NCBI RefSeq assembly: GCF_040741455.2
Contig: NZ_CP160328.2
Location: 806,001 to 870,000 of the forward strand
DNA: 64,000 nt
Direction of reading: 5' to 3'
Origin: Snodgrassella alvi
Lineage (GTDB): Bacteria > Pseudomonadota > Gammaproteobacteria > Burkholderiales > Neisseriaceae
This document shows, one piece after another, positions 1 through 9,972 of the stretch. The position numbers were made by a program, and so were the translations under genes. Positions within the stretch are counted from its first letter, which is position 1, and every line of letters starts with the position of its first letter. The notes beneath the pieces are model-generated. The model was not told the DNA's origin, did not search any database, and saw only the letters and a list, made by a program, of their open reading frames with translations.

Positions 1-23
1 AATGTAGCCGGAGTAAAATCATA

Positions 24-713
24 ATGCGACTAATCAAACTATTATTACCCTTGTCTGTAGCCACCATACTTTCAGCATGTGGCACCACTGCACAGAAACA
101 GCCCTACGATTACAGCAAATTTCAGCGCACTAACCCCCGTTCTATACTGATAGTACAGCCAACTAGCTCATCAGTAGAAGTAAAAGCACCCAATGCTGTC
201 TTAGCTCAATCAACCAGACCATTGGCAGAATCTGGCTACTATGTATTTCCAGTCGTTTTGGTCAATGAGACATTTAAAGAAAACGGATTAAATGACGGTG
301 CAGAAATACAGGCTGTTGATTTGAAGAAAATTCGTCAAGTCTATAATCCAGATGCTATCCTATATATGGATATAGATGATTACGGTACCAAATATCAAGT
401 GATCAACAGCACTACTACAGTAAGCGTTTCAGCTAAATTAGTTGATGCCAAAACCGGTGATATCATTTGGACAGGTGCAAAAAAAATTACCGTTAACTCC
501 AATGATAACGGAAATCAGGGTTTTCTAAGCGCAGTCACATCTGCTTTAATATCTCAGATTAAAGACAAAGTAAAAGACACTGCTTTTGACCTAGCCGGAA
601 ATGTTGAAGCAAACCTGCTTTCTGCCGGCAGGACAGATGGTATTCTTTATGGCCCCTATCACCCAGCCTATCAAAAACCGGTCACACAGCTACCTCCTGT
701 GCAAAACCAATAA
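24..713 (+). CDS. GNA1162-like (DUF799) outer-membrane lipoprotein
   Basis: This is a lipoprotein of the DUF799/GNA1162 family, found in Neisseria next to CsgG-like and small lipoprotein genes. The N-terminus has a basic start, a hydrophobic stretch and the lipobox L-S-A-C, so Cys19 should be lipidated after signal peptidase II cleavage. The mature part carries the family's mixed alpha/beta body ('DAILYMDIDDYGTKYQ' near residue 110, 'DAKTGDIIWTG' near 148). Length (229 aa) suits the family. The expected partners would lie just upstream, outside the window. A strong terminator follows directly, so this is the last gene of its transcript. The molecular function of the family is unsettled; an envelope role is inferred. 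Confidence 0.85.
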   Translation: MRLIKLLLPLSVATILSACGTTAQKQPYDYSKFQRTNPRSILIVQPTSSSVEVKAPNAVLAQSTRPLAESGYYVFPVVLVNETFKENGLNDGAEIQAVDLKKIRQVYNPDAILYMDIDDYGTKYQVINSTTTVSVSAKLVDAKTGDIIWTGAKKITVNSNDNGNQGFLSAVTSALISQIKDKVKDTAFDLAGNVEANLLSAGRTDGILYGPYHPAYQKPVTQLPPVQNQ

Positions 714-719
714 ATGCCA

Positions 720-752
720 AAGCCCTTTAATTCAAATTAAAGGGCTTTTTAA
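720..752 (+). terminator. Rho-independent terminator after the GNA1162-like gene
   Basis: AAAGCCCTTTAAT and ATTAAAGGGCTTT form a near-perfect stem with a very short loop, followed by a T-run. It begins a few bases after the stop codon at 713. Confidence 0.9.
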
Positions 753-1050
753 TGAAATGACAAAATATCAGAAATTTCAAAAAATAATAAAATCAAAATA
801 CGACAAATAAACAACAATAATATTGTTTATAAGCTGAAAATATATAAAAACAATACCATAGCAAACCAGACTGACAACTTATACATGAAACAAAATCCCA
901 TTACACCGTCAGATTTTTCCATTGCCACACATTTCGTTTTCACCTAAATTGTCAGCAGACAAAAATACGAAATACAGCGTAAATCAGTTAAAATAACCCG
1001 TTTACAGATTCATTAATTTAACGCCAGCAGAGCGGAACGGAACACGTTTA
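753..1050. other. AT-rich intergenic region
   Basis: About 300 bases between the terminator and the oxidoreductase start at 1051. No convincing ORF or RNA gene was seen. The leader promoter of the downstream gene probably lies here, but no clear -35/-10 pair could be chosen. Confidence 0.5.
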
Positions 1051-4000
1051 ATGAGCACACAGACCAATCAGCGCATACGCGAAATTCCCTATAACTACAC
1101 CTCCTTTTCAGACCGAGAAATAGTTATCCGGCTTCTAGGTAGCCAGTCGTGGGAATTATTGCAACAATTGCGCGAACAAAGACGCACAGGTCGTTCTGCA
1201 CGCATGCTGTTTGAAATACTGGGTGACATCTGGGCAGTGATTCGCAACCCCTACCTTATCGACGACTTACTCGAACATCAGCACCGTCAACAGGCACTGG
1301 TCAAAGAAATGCATCACCGCCTAAACGAAATTCAAAAACGGCGCGATAACAACCAGCAGGTTGCCCAGCTCATAGAGAGTACCGAACAGGCCATCAACGA
1401 TTTTAACAGCAGCTTCGGCAAAACCCGCAGCAAACGCGAGCAAGTATTCAACCGTCTGCGCAAAATCACTCATAAAGACAACATCATGTTTGATGGTCTG
1501 GCACGCGTGACCCACGTCACCGATGCCACCGACTGGCGCATCGAATACCCTTTCGTTGTCATCAACCCAGACCACGAAAAAGAAGTTGCCCCGCTGGTTC
1601 GCGCCCTGATAGAGCTTGAACTAACCATCATCCCGCGCGGCGGCGGTACCGGCTACACCGGCGGTGCCATCCCCATGGACGCCATGAGCGCCGTTATCAA
1701 CACAGAAAAACTCGACCAGTACAGCCCAGTAGCCTTACAAGCATTACCCGGACTCGAAGGCACCCACCCCGTTATCAACTGTGGTGCTGGCGTCGTTACC
1801 CGCCGCGTAGAAGAAGCAGCCACAGCTGCCGGCTGGGTATTTGCCGTCGACCCCACCTCAGCCGATGCCTGCTGTATCGGCGGCAACGTAGCCATGAACG
1901 CCGGTGGAAAAAAAGCCGTATTATGGGGCACCACCCTCGACAACCTCGCTTGGTGGAAAATGGTTAACCCCCAAGGCCAGTGGCTGAAAATCGAACGTGT
2001 GCGCCACAACTTCGGCAAAATCCACGACGAAACCACCGCCATCTTCGATATCCACACTCTTGATAACGATGGCTATTCCATCATCAAAACCGAGCGCCTC
2101 GAAGTGCCCGGCCAGCGATTCCGCAAAGTCGGACTTGGTAAAGATGTTACCGACAAATTTCTTGCAGGCGTACCCGGCATACAAAAAGAAGGCACCGACG
2201 GCATCATCACCTCAGCCGCCTTCGTCCTGCATCGCATGCCAAAATACACCCGCACCGTGTGCATGGAATTCTTTGGCACCGTAGCCAACGCCACCCCCTC
2301 CATCGTCGAAGTGCGCAACTACATGCTCAACCACAAAACCGTCAAACTGGCGGGGCTGGAGCATCTCGACTGGCGCTACGTCCGCGCCGTTGGCTACGCC
2401 ACCAAGGCAGCCGGCAAAGGCCGCCCGAAAATGGTATTACTGGCCGACATCGTTTCCGACGACGAAAACGAAGTACAAGCCGCCGCCGCCCACATCGTGC
2501 GGCTGGCCAATGCCCGCTGTGGCGAAGGCTTTATCGCCGTCACCCCCGAAGCACGCAAAACCTTCTGGCTCGACCGCTCCCGCACTGCCGCCATTGCCCG
2601 CCATACCAACGCCTTCAAAATCAACGAAGACGTTGTTATCCCATTAGAACAGCTCGGCAGCTACTCCGATGGCATCGAACGCATCAACATCGAACTGTCC
2701 ATCCAGAACAAACTGGCCTTGTGCGCCGCCATCATCGACTACCTGCAAACCAAACTGCCCGTAGACAAACTCGACACCGACCTGTCCAGCGCCGAATTGC
2801 TCGGTTCACGCAAACAACATGCACTGGATTACGTCACCAGCATCCAGAGTCGCTGGACATGGCTGCTGAATCACCTCGATGCCCCACTGACAGACTACCT
2901 GCAACAATTTCCGCAGAAACTCGAAAATGACGAACCTGTCTCAGACCAAAGCTGCTTTATCGCCATGCGCGACTTCCACCTGCGTGTTTCCGTTAAACGC
3001 GACATCATGCAGCCTCTGTCAGAAATCTTCAGCGGCAAAACCGACACCCTCATACTGGAAAAACTCGACGAAATCCACCGCCACATCATTCGCGGCCGCG
3101 TATTCGTTGCCCTGCACATGCATGCCGGAGACGGCAACGTCCACACCAACATACCAGTAAACTCCGACGACTACGACATGCTGCAAACTGCGCATCAGGC
3201 CGTAGACCGCATCATGGCACTGGCACGCAGCCTCAACGGCGTAATTTCCGGCGAACACGGCATCGGCATCACCAAAATCGACTACCTTACCACAGCCGAA
3301 ATGCAGCCTTACTGGGACTACAAAAAACAAGTAGACCCACATGGCCATTTTAACCGTGGCAAACTGATGCCCGGCGCCAACCTCGACAAAGCCTATACCC
3401 CATCATTCGAATTGCTCGGCGTAGAATCCCTAATCATGGAGCAGTCCGAACTCGGCCAAATTGCCCATTCCATCAAAGACTGCCTGCGCTGCGGCAAATG
3501 CAAACCCGTGTGCAGCACCCACGTACCGCGCGCCAACCTGCTTTACTCCCCGCGCAACAAAATCCTTGGCGTCGGCCTGCTTACCGAAGCATTCCTCTAC
3601 GAAGAACAAACCCGCCGCGGTGTATCTCTAAAACACTTTGACGAACTCAACAGCGTAGCCGACCATTGCACCGTCTGCCACCGCTGCATCAAACCCTGCC
3701 CCGTAAAAATCGACTTTGGTGACGTAACCGTCGCCATGCGCAACTACCTGCGCAAAGCTGGCAAAAAGAAATTCAACCCCACCGTCTACATGGGCATGGC
3801 CTTTCTTAACGCCACCGACCCCAGAACCATCAAAGCCCTGCGTGCAGGCGTAATCAAAACCGGCTTTAGACTGCAAAACTGGGGCTACGAAATGGGCAAG
3901 CACTTTAGCCTAGGCTGGCTCAAACGCCAGAAAACCGCCCCGCGTGCCACCACCGCCAAACCTGAAATCCGCGAACAGGTTGTCCATTTTATAAATCGGC

Positions 4001-4881
4001 CACTACCCCGCCACGTACCGATTAAAACCGCGCGTGCCCTTCTTAATATCGAAGACAGCACCACCGTACCAATTATTCGCAATCCACAAGTAAGCGAAGA
4101 AACCGAAGCCGTTTTCTACTTCCCCGGCTGTGGCTCCGAACGCCTGTTCAGCCAGATAGGCTTAGCCACACAAGCCATGTTATGGCATGTAGGCGTACAA
4201 ACCGTATTGCCACCGGGTTACCTGTGTTGCGGCTATCCGCAGACCGCCGGTGGCAACAAAGACAAAGGTGACAAAATCACCATGGACAACCGCGTCCTCT
4301 TCCACCGCGTGGCCAACACCCTCAACTATCTCGATATCAAAACCGTAGTCGTAAGCTGCGGCACCTGCTACGACCAGCTCAGCGATTACCATTTCGACAA
4401 AATTTTCCCCGGCTGCCGCGTACTTGATATCCACGAATACTTGTTGGAAAAAGGGCTGAAACTCGATGGCATCAAAGGCCAGCAATACTTATATCACGAC
4501 CCTTGCCATACCCCCATCAAAACCACCCAGCCAATCAAAGTAGTTAACGAACTGATGGGACAAAACGTACCCTTGTCCGACCGCTGCTGCGGTGAATCCG
4601 GCATGTTTGCTGTCAACCGACCCGATATCGCCACACAAGTACGTTTCCGCAAACTGGAAGAAATAGAAAAAGGCAAAGCCAAATTGCCGCAAGGTGAACC
4701 AGTAAAAATACTCACCAGTTGCCCCGCCTGCCTGCAAGGGCTTAGCAGATATACCGACGATGCCAATATCAAAGCCGATTATGTCGTGATTGAAATGGCC
4801 AAGCACATACTAGGCGAAAACTGGCAGGATGAATTTGTGCAAAAAGCCAGCAACGGGGGGATTGAACGAGTATTGTTGTAA
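1051..4881 (+). CDS. DUF3683 FAD-binding / 4Fe-4S / CCG-domain oxidoreductase
   Basis: A large flavoprotein dehydrogenase that combines in one chain the FAD subunit and the iron-sulfur electron-transfer subunit of glycolate/D-lactate-type dehydrogenases. Domain order: DUF3683 N-terminal region (about 1-140); FAD-binding PCMH domain with PRGGGTG at 195-201; FAD-oxidase C-terminal domain, including '[11 protein letters not shown]' and '[10 protein letters not shown]' near 690-745; two 4Fe-4S clusters (C811, C814, C817, C821 and C873, C876, C879, C883); two cysteine-rich CCG domains with C-C-G at 1059-1061 and 1179-1181. The substrate is probably a 2-hydroxy acid passing electrons to the respiratory chain, but it cannot be read from the sequence. 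At 1276 aa it matches the single-chain betaproteobacterial form. It stands alone in its transcript. Confidence 0.9.
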   Translation: MSTQTNQRIREIPYNYTSFSDREIVIRLLGSQSWELLQQLREQRRTGRSARMLFEILGDIWAVIRNPYLIDDLLEHQHRQQALVKEMHHRLNEIQKRRDNNQQVAQLIESTEQAINDFNSSFGKTRSKREQVFNRLRKITHKDNIMFDGLARVTHVTDATDWRIEYPFVVINPDHEKEVAPLVRALIELELTIIPRGGGTGYTGGAIPMDAMSAVINTEKLDQYSPVALQALPGLEGTHPVINCGAGVVTRRVEEAATAAGWVFAVDPTSADACCIGGNVAMNAGGKKAVLWGTTLDNLAWWKMVNPQGQWLKIERVRHNFGKIHDETTAIFDIHTLDNDGYSIIKTERLEVPGQRFRKVGLGKDVTDKFLAGVPGIQKEGTDGIITSAAFVLHRMPKYTRTVCMEFFGTVANATPSIVEVRNYMLNHKTVKLAGLEHLDWRYVRAVGYATKAAGKGRPKMVLLADIVSDDENEVQAAAAHIVRLANARCGEGFIAVTPEARKTFWLDRSRTAAIARHTNAFKINEDVVIPLEQLGSYSDGIERINIELSIQNKLALCAAIIDYLQTKLPVDKLDTDLSSAELLGSRKQHALDYVTSIQSRWTWLLNHLDAPLTDYLQQFPQKLENDEPVSDQSCFIAMRDFHLRVSVKRDIMQPLSEIFSGKTDTLILEKLDEIHRHIIRGRVFVALHMHAGDGNVHTNIPVNSDDYDMLQTAHQAVDRIMALARSLNGVISGEHGIGITKIDYLTTAEMQPYWDYKKQVDPHGHFNRGKLMPGANLDKAYTPSFELLGVESLIMEQSELGQIAHSIKDCLRCGKCKPVCSTHVPRANLLYSPRNKILGVGLLTEAFLYEEQTRRGVSLKHFDELNSVADHCTVCHRCIKPCPVKIDFGDVTVAMRNYLRKAGKKKFNPTVYMGMAFLNATDPRTIKALRAGVIKTGFRLQNWGYEMGKHFSLGWLKRQKTAPRATTAKPEIREQVVHFINRPLPRHVPIKTARALLNIEDSTTVPIIRNPQVSEETEAVFYFPGCGSERLFSQIGLATQAMLWHVGVQTVLPPGYLCCGYPQTAGGNKDKGDKITMDNRVLFHRVANTLNYLDIKTVVVSCGTCYDQLSDYHFDKIFPGCRVLDIHEYLLEKGLKLDGIKGQQYLYHDPCHTPIKTTQPIKVVNELMGQNVPLSDRCCGESGMFAVNRPDIATQVRFRKLEEIEKGKAKLPQGEPVKILTSCPACLQGLSRYTDDANIKADYVVIEMAKHILGENWQDEFVQKASNGGIERVLL

Positions 4882-4897
4882 CTAACTTTACAAATTT

Positions 4898-4928
4898 CAG
4901 GTTACGTCTATAAAAGACACGTAGCCTG
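4898..4928 (+). terminator. Hairpin after the oxidoreductase gene
   Basis: CAGGTTACGT and ACGTAGCCTG pair over ten positions with one G-U, about 17 bases after the stop codon. No clear T-run follows, so it may be an inefficient terminator or a 3'-end stabiliser. Confidence 0.4.
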
Positions 4929-5386
4929 ATAAATAAGTCTCATGTATATTTAAAATTCTCAATTGAGTTTCAAATATTTAGTATCAAAATATAACAGCTC
5001 ATTTACGAGCAAACCATTTATTTTTCATTAATATCTGAGAAGAATCTACATCATATCTAAAGTAAAGGTAATATCCCTAGTACATGTAATTTTTAATCGA
5101 CATGTTATCTATTCATGAATGACAATCTGAAACAATTTAGTATTCAGAAACAACTGTATGAAATCTAGAAAATTCGATACAGTATGCTCTCAAATATTTA
5201 TCCACATTAAAAATAAGGCAATCGTTTAAATATCTTACTTAAAATAACAATATACTTAACATTAGCTGTACAGTTTTCAATTCACTCCAATTAAACTTGA
5301 TTGAAGCCATTCCACTTACAATCAGCCCACTTAATAAACAAACAAATTTTTATTAAAACCAAATAAAAAAAGAAATCCAAAAAAGT
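4929..5386. other. AT-rich gap left of the defence-like island
   Basis: About 460 bases with a strong A/T bias and many stops in all frames. No gene, repeat or RNA structure was recognised. It marks the left edge of the AT-rich island. Confidence 0.5.
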
Positions 5387-5503
5387 ATGTCCTTACAGCC
5401 ACAAAACGAACCGGTAATATTTTCACCACGTGCCGTAGAACTGAGAAATGGTTGTGCACATATTCTATTTCAAAAATCGTTGAGTTTAAATTTAAATATA
5501 TAA
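5387..5503 (+). pseudogene. Short ORF, possible 5' gene remnant at the island edge
   Basis: An ATG opens 38 codons reading 'MSLQPQNEPVIFSPRAVEL' at the start. The first part has normal-looking codon use and is less AT-rich than everything around it; the last codons are A/T-only and run into a stop. This looks like the 5' stub of a gene whose remainder was lost or replaced when the AT-rich island arrived. The parent family was not recognised. It could also be a chance ORF. Confidence 0.25.
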
Positions 5504-5543
5504 TCATATACTTGGAAGATTAATAAATTTATGCATTACTAAA

Positions 5544-8500
5544 CTATAATTTAGACTGATTTCCATTTATTTTTTTTACACATTGTTCAATTCCCTTAAT
5601 ATTTAAAAAATGACCAAAAATAAATCTATCAAAATAAACACCAACAAATTGACGTTCTTGATGATTAAGTTCTAAAAAAACCGAATATATTAACTGAGCA
5701 ATTCTTTCTTCCCTACTTTTATAAACCAATTCATTTATTGCAATATTGCAACATGTATATATAATATCCTCAATATATTGATTTACTGTCAATTGTATAA
5801 GTGCATTTTTTATTGAACATACACAGCAATATGTTAAAAAAATTAATTTATTAACATCAAATATATTGTGAAAGTTTTTAATCAGAATTACAGCGTACTT
5901 AAGCTTCTCATCATTGTTTTGGCATAAATAATATATATCGTCAACCATTAAAAATGTATTTAAATTATATTTAGCTAAATAAATTGCATGAAATCTCATA
6001 GTCATCGGTATATGTTTAAGTGATTCCGATATTAATAAATTTACATTAGCCAAAGGAATATCTAATGTTTCATATGTAGCACATAAAAAATAATCTAAAC
6101 AAAATAAAGGCACAAAATTTGAAATTGAAGTTTCTACCGAACTATAATGTGAACTATCTGTAAAATGATGGAGTCCACTTAAACTATCTGGCATATCAAA
6201 AATTTTGGGATTTAATAATTCACTGGAATTGAGAAAGTAATTTAAATTTTCACTCAATCTATTATTTTCTTCATCAGACAAATATATTGATTTTCGATAA
6301 TTCTTTTCAATCCATTGTTGCAATTCTGATTGAGTCTCTTTAGTAATAAAGACTTTTATCCCTGTTCGAAATAGTCCATAACATAAACCAGTAACAGCAA
6401 AATAAACTACAGATAAAATATCTATTACAATTTTATTTATTTTATCAAATCCTTTATTGTAAAAAATAAGATGCTTATTGTGTTCTTTATTAAGCAATAA
6501 TGAATAAGCATTCCATATAGTATTTTTAATTAATTTATTACGATTTAATTCTATATTTAGAGAAAGACTATACGTATTCAATTTTTTATCATTCATTACA
6601 GTATTATTTGATAAAAATTGTTCAATAAATTTATTAAACCCTTCAGGGCTATCCTCAACTTTAATTTGAAAAATTCCATCTTGATAATTAGATATTTTGT
6701 TACGAATTATATTTGATATCTCAGAAGCTGCTAAATAAGGATCCATCTTTTCAAGAACCCTATAGGTATTAAAATCAAATTCAAATTCCTGATTTATTTC
6801 TACCTTCATTAACTTATTTGCAAAATCAGACCCAGCATTCAACAAGTATTCATTTGCAGAACAGTTATCTACTATTAATTTTATATAAGTCTGGTTACCC
6901 ATTTCATATTTGAAGGCAGCACTACATCTAAGTGATGGATAAATAAAAGATGTTGAATTTGGAAACAATATTAAATTTATATTGAAATTGTATAATGGAA
7001 CAGCTAACTTATAAGGATCATTAATAAACCATTCCAAAAAGATGGATTTAGCAAAACCTGTATCTAATTTTGCTACATAATTAACAAATTTAAGTGTATT
7101 TTTGTTAAAATCTGAATAAAGTGATTTAGGAATAGTTTTGATAATAGCCGTTGTTTCTTTTACATCTAAATTCATATTAAATATATTATCTATATAAATG
7201 TTCCATAAACTTATTGAATCTGGAAATTTTTCCAAAGCATATTCAACATTTTTTCCTATTTCTTCGTAAGTATCTAATTTTACTGATTTTAAAATTTTTA
7301 AATATAAATAATAATAGTCAGTGTTGTTTTCTTGTAATTGGCTAAAATATGTTTCAAATTTTTTAAGTTGTCCACAATATAATAATGTAGCTAAAAATCT
7401 AAAAACTACAGGGGATAACCACGGTTTTTTAGGTATCAAAGGTTGTAAAAATTTTTGTGCATAGTTTGAATATTCTAATTTATTAAGAAGAAATGCAAAA
7501 AAATTAATTGTTTTAATGTTTAAACCTCCCCAAAATTTTAGATACGAATTATATAATTCATCTAAAAGTGAAAATAGTTTATCCTCTTCTTCTAAGTTAG
7601 GGACTTCCAAAAGAGAAATTAACTTAAATATCATTAAATAAAATTCATAAATATCTTGCTTTTCCGGGGGTAGAGATAATTGCCCACCTCTGTCTTTCCA
7701 ATTATTTAATTCATTAATTGAAATTTCTGAATAAAAAATTGCATTACATATTTGATTGAATTCTTCTTCATTCAGTGTTTTTCTGTTGTTTAACCAATTT
7801 ATATTAATGTTCATATTTTCAGGTGATTTCTTAATTAAATCAATATTCATCTCTGATGAATACTTCTGAAATGAGTATTGATTCATATTAGCTAACTTTT
7901 CTAATTGTTTATCTTCACCTCGTTTTAATGCAAATAAAATAACACTCATTTTTATGATACGCTTATCTTCTATTTTATTTGACAAAGAAATACACTTATC
8001 AATTAATTTCTGTAATTTAAAATATTCTTCTCTGTCAAGAATCCAATAATGTACAAATTTGGTCTCATGTAATAAACAGATAGTTTGAGTTAAAGCTAAA
8101 ATAATATTTGCATTCTCAGTGGGGTATTTTTCTTTAAATTTTTCTGCAAATATTTTAGCAAATTCAGATTTATTCAGACGTATTGAACATTGAATTAAAG
8201 CATAATGCTCATACTCCAAAAGATCATCAATATTTTCTTTTTGTACAAATAGATTGAAATCTTTTTCAGAAGCCAAATACTGTAAATAGACTGCGCGAGT
8301 ATAACCGGAATAGTATTCACTCTTTAAATAAGTTTCTCTGGCATTATTTTCAGATTTAGATAATTTATAATGTATCTGTACAGATTTTACTAAATTTTTT
8401 AATGTTACACTAAGTTTTGAATCTTTAAGTAAAGTTGTAAAAAAATCATTATTTATCTCATCTAATTTTCCTTTTACTAAACAGATTTTATATTCTAAAA

Positions 8501-8753
8501 TTTTTAAAATATTTTTTTCAAAATAACCTAAAAAATCACATTTTTGAATTGTTTCCAGTGAAATTTTAGCTTGTTCTAATTTATTTGAAATGATTAAATT
8601 ATAAATATCTAGTATAACATTTTCATAATCATTGCAAAAATCATTTAATCCTATATTTATATTTCCAATACTGATATTTGAATTTGCTCCTGCGTAGATA
8701 TTGTGTCCAATTTCTGAAGTTTGAATAATAGGATTATTGGACATTTTTATCAT
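5544..8753 (-). CDS. GapS6b-like large defence protein: helical repeats plus PIN-like domain
   Basis: A 1069-residue protein, most likely the large partner of a GapS6-type two-gene antiphage system (match from recall of family features, not from a search). Residues 1-40 carry a short beta-rich leader (SEIGHNIYAG, then ISIGNINIG). About 45-740 is an all-helical, TPR-like solenoid without any transmembrane segment. Near 770-900 there is a PIN-nuclease-like pattern: D778 in 'IVIDILSVVYF', a G-x(4)-L-F helix, E810 in 'SELQQW' and D887 in 'CLDYFL', spaced as in PIN ribonucleases. The protein should be cytoplasmic. The start overlaps the upstream gene by 20 bases; ATG 8753 and ATG 8744 share one GGAG, so the exact start is uncertain. 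Composition is far more AT-rich than the core genes, which suggests horizontal transfer. Confidence 0.7.
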   Translation of the reverse strand: MIKMSNNPIIQTSEIGHNIYAGANSNISIGNINIGLNDFCNDYENVILDIYNLIISNKLEQAKISLETIQKCDFLGYFEKNILKILEYKICLVKGKLDEINNDFFTTLLKDSKLSVTLKNLVKSVQIHYKLSKSENNARETYLKSEYYSGYTRAVYLQYLASEKDFNLFVQKENIDDLLEYEHYALIQCSIRLNKSEFAKIFAEKFKEKYPTENANIILALTQTICLLHETKFVHYWILDREEYFKLQKLIDKCISLSNKIEDKRIIKMSVILFALKRGEDKQLEKLANMNQYSFQKYSSEMNIDLIKKSPENMNININWLNNRKTLNEEEFNQICNAIFYSEISINELNNWKDRGGQLSLPPEKQDIYEFYLMIFKLISLLEVPNLEEEDKLFSLLDELYNSYLKFWGGLNIKTINFFAFLLNKLEYSNYAQKFLQPLIPKKPWLSPVVFRFLATLLYCGQLKKFETYFSQLQENNTDYYYLYLKILKSVKLDTYEEIGKNVEYALEKFPDSISLWNIYIDNIFNMNLDVKETTAIIKTIPKSLYSDFNKNTLKFVNYVAKLDTGFAKSIFLEWFINDPYKLAVPLYNFNINLILFPNSTSFIYPSLRCSAAFKYEMGNQTYIKLIVDNCSANEYLLNAGSDFANKLMKVEINQEFEFDFNTYRVLEKMDPYLAASEISNIIRNKISNYQDGIFQIKVEDSPEGFNKFIEQFLSNNTVMNDKKLNTYSLSLNIELNRNKLIKNTIWNAYSLLLNKEHNKHLIFYNKGFDKINKIVIDILSVVYFAVTGLCYGLFRTGIKVFITKETQSELQQWIEKNYRKSIYLSDEENNRLSENLNYFLNSSELLNPKIFDMPDSLSGLHHFTDSSHYSSVETSISNFVPLFCLDYFLCATYETLDIPLANVNLLISESLKHIPMTMRFHAIYLAKYNLNTFLMVDDIYYLCQNNDEKLKYAVILIKNFHNIFDVNKLIFLTYCCVCSIKNALIQLTVNQYIEDIIYTCCNIAINELVYKSREERIAQLIYSVFLELNHQERQFVGVYFDRFIFGHFLNIKGIEQCVKKINGNQSKL

Positions 8754-9096
8754 TTACTCCACTATTAAGAGTAATATTTCCAATTGTAATGGTACTATAA
8801 TCTCTACTAATTATATTGATTCCAATTTCAGATATTTGTTTAATATTTGTATTTATTTCACTTAATATTTTACAAATATTTTTGTTTTCTTCTAATTTAT
8901 CTTGTATTGTTTTCTTAGGCATATGCTTATTTAAATTTAAAGTATTTATTTCTGTAATAAGGCGATTTTTCTCTGAATCATTACAAATATATTTCGTTAA
9001 TTCATTTTTCAATAAATCTACAAAAGATTGCACTCCAACCTTAAAACAATCATAAATAAGTCCTGACAATATTGTAGTTGTAAGAAACTCCATCAT
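8734..9096 (-). CDS. GapS6a-like small defence protein
   Basis: A 120-residue protein encoded just upstream of, and overlapping, the large protein. It begins with an amphipathic helix ('ILSGLIYDCFKVGVQSF' near 10-26), continues as a helical middle with coiled-coil potential, and ends in a beta-rich tail (SEIGINIISR, ITIGNITLNSG, residues about 89-114). That tail closely resembles the N-terminal 40 residues of its partner. Length, order and overlap fit the small subunit of GapS6. It has no catalytic motif, so a sensor, adaptor or regulator role is inferred. The operon appears to start in the AT-rich gap at 9100-9240. Confidence 0.65.
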   Translation of the reverse strand: MMEFLTTTILSGLIYDCFKVGVQSFVDLLKNELTKYICNDSEKNRLITEINTLNLNKHMPKKTIQDKLEENKNICKILSEINTNIKQISEIGINIISRDYSTITIGNITLNSGVNDKNVQ

Positions 9097-9245
9097 TAAT
9101 CCTCTAAAAATCTATTTTATATTATATTATATAGATATATACACTTCATTTCAATTAATAATGACTATTTGAATTTAACATTTAGGTTAAAATAAAACTT
9201 ATTTCAGCACAATTAATTAACTTTATAAATGTTACTTCTATTTAT

Positions 9246-9278
9246 AAACGTCTATAACTATTATTAGAATAGACGTTT
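9246..9278. terminator. Hairpin between the defence pair and the next cluster
   Basis: AAACGTCTA and TAGACGTTT form a nine-base perfect stem with a 15-base loop. On the plus strand it is followed by TTATTTG. It sits after the 9341-9667 gene (minus strand) and before the defence operon, so it may separate the two transcripts. Confidence 0.5.
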
Positions 9279-9340
9279 TATTTGTAATTAAATTAATTTA
9301 TCTATATTTAACTACAATACTATTAATGTTGTTTTCAATA

Positions 9341-9667
9341 TTAGCAGTACTTTTTTAAGCCCGAAAGCAAGATGCTAAGTATACCTGCGAATTGCAGCAT
9401 ATTTTGATTGTCTACCAGCAGGCTCTGGCTGTTGATTTGCTGGCGTTCGAGCTGAAGCTGGCCGAGGGTGCTGATAAGAAAATCGATGTTGCGGCTGGTG
9501 CTCTGGCAGTATTCGATGATGGTACTTAGCTCATGCTGTTTGAGCATAAGAGCTTTTTCTGCGGGGGTTTGGGTTTTGTCTTGAATAATGGCCAGCTCAC
9601 TAGCCTGTTCAAGCAGTAAGGCGGGGCTATTGCTCAGGCTGGCGTCGATATATTGTTGCTGCGTCAT
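9341..9667 (-). CDS. Hypothetical protein, 108 aa
   Basis: Not recognised. The protein is mostly helical: a Q/E/L-rich central region (about 20-85) and a hydrophobic end ('MLQFAGILSILLSGLKKYC'). The N-terminus has no signal peptide. It has a strong ribosome binding site, GGAGG six bases before the ATG at 9667, and its ATGA start/stop overlap with the preceding ORF implies translational coupling. It is the last gene of the accessory minus-strand cluster. A role in secretion-system cargo handling is possible from context only. Confidence 0.55.
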   Translation of the reverse strand: MTQQQYIDASLSNSPALLLEQASELAIIQDKTQTPAEKALMLKQHELSTIIEYCQSTSRNIDFLISTLGQLQLERQQINSQSLLVDNQNMLQFAGILSILLSGLKKYC

Positions 9668-9852
9668 TGTACACCTCCGCCAAGATTGCTGGTTTGAAAG
9701 TGGTGTTCACCTGATTGGCGGCTTGTTACTGTTCCTTTTACAGCGCAATAGATTTTCAATTTACCCGCATACCGAGCAACTGGTTGTGATGAAAGAAGGG
9801 AAGACAGAAGCAGATATTCACTGCATGGGATAAGCTGCTGAATTGCTTTCAT
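9664..9852 (-). CDS. Small hypothetical protein, 62 aa
   Basis: A short ORF whose last codons (GGT GTA CAA TGA) contain the ribosome binding site and the ATG of the next gene. The start at 9852 has an AAAGG about nine bases upstream. The sequence is mildly hydrophobic at 9-22 and polar afterwards; no family was recognised. The four-base overlap with its neighbour is the main reason to believe it is translated. Confidence 0.4.
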   Translation of the reverse strand: MKAIQQLIPCSEYLLLSSLLSSQPVARYAGKLKIYCAVKGTVTSRQSGEHHFQTSNLGGGVQ

Positions 9853-9972
9853 GTTGGTAGCCTTTCATAATAACTTTGAGAAAGCCTACTTCCATACTGA
9901 CAAGCATAAGACAAATTGACTGACAGGCAGTATGAACCGTAGGCAGAAAACCTATTTGCCATGGTTCACTGT

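Noticed and set aside
2259-2930. A 223-codon plus-strand ORF inside the FAD/Fe-S oxidoreductase
   Set aside because: It is an Arg/His-rich shadow frame of a well-supported conserved gene.
5544-8753. Possibility that the 1069-aa protein is an NTPase of the STAND/AAA type
   Set aside because: No Walker A (GxxxxGKS/T) motif is present anywhere in the protein.
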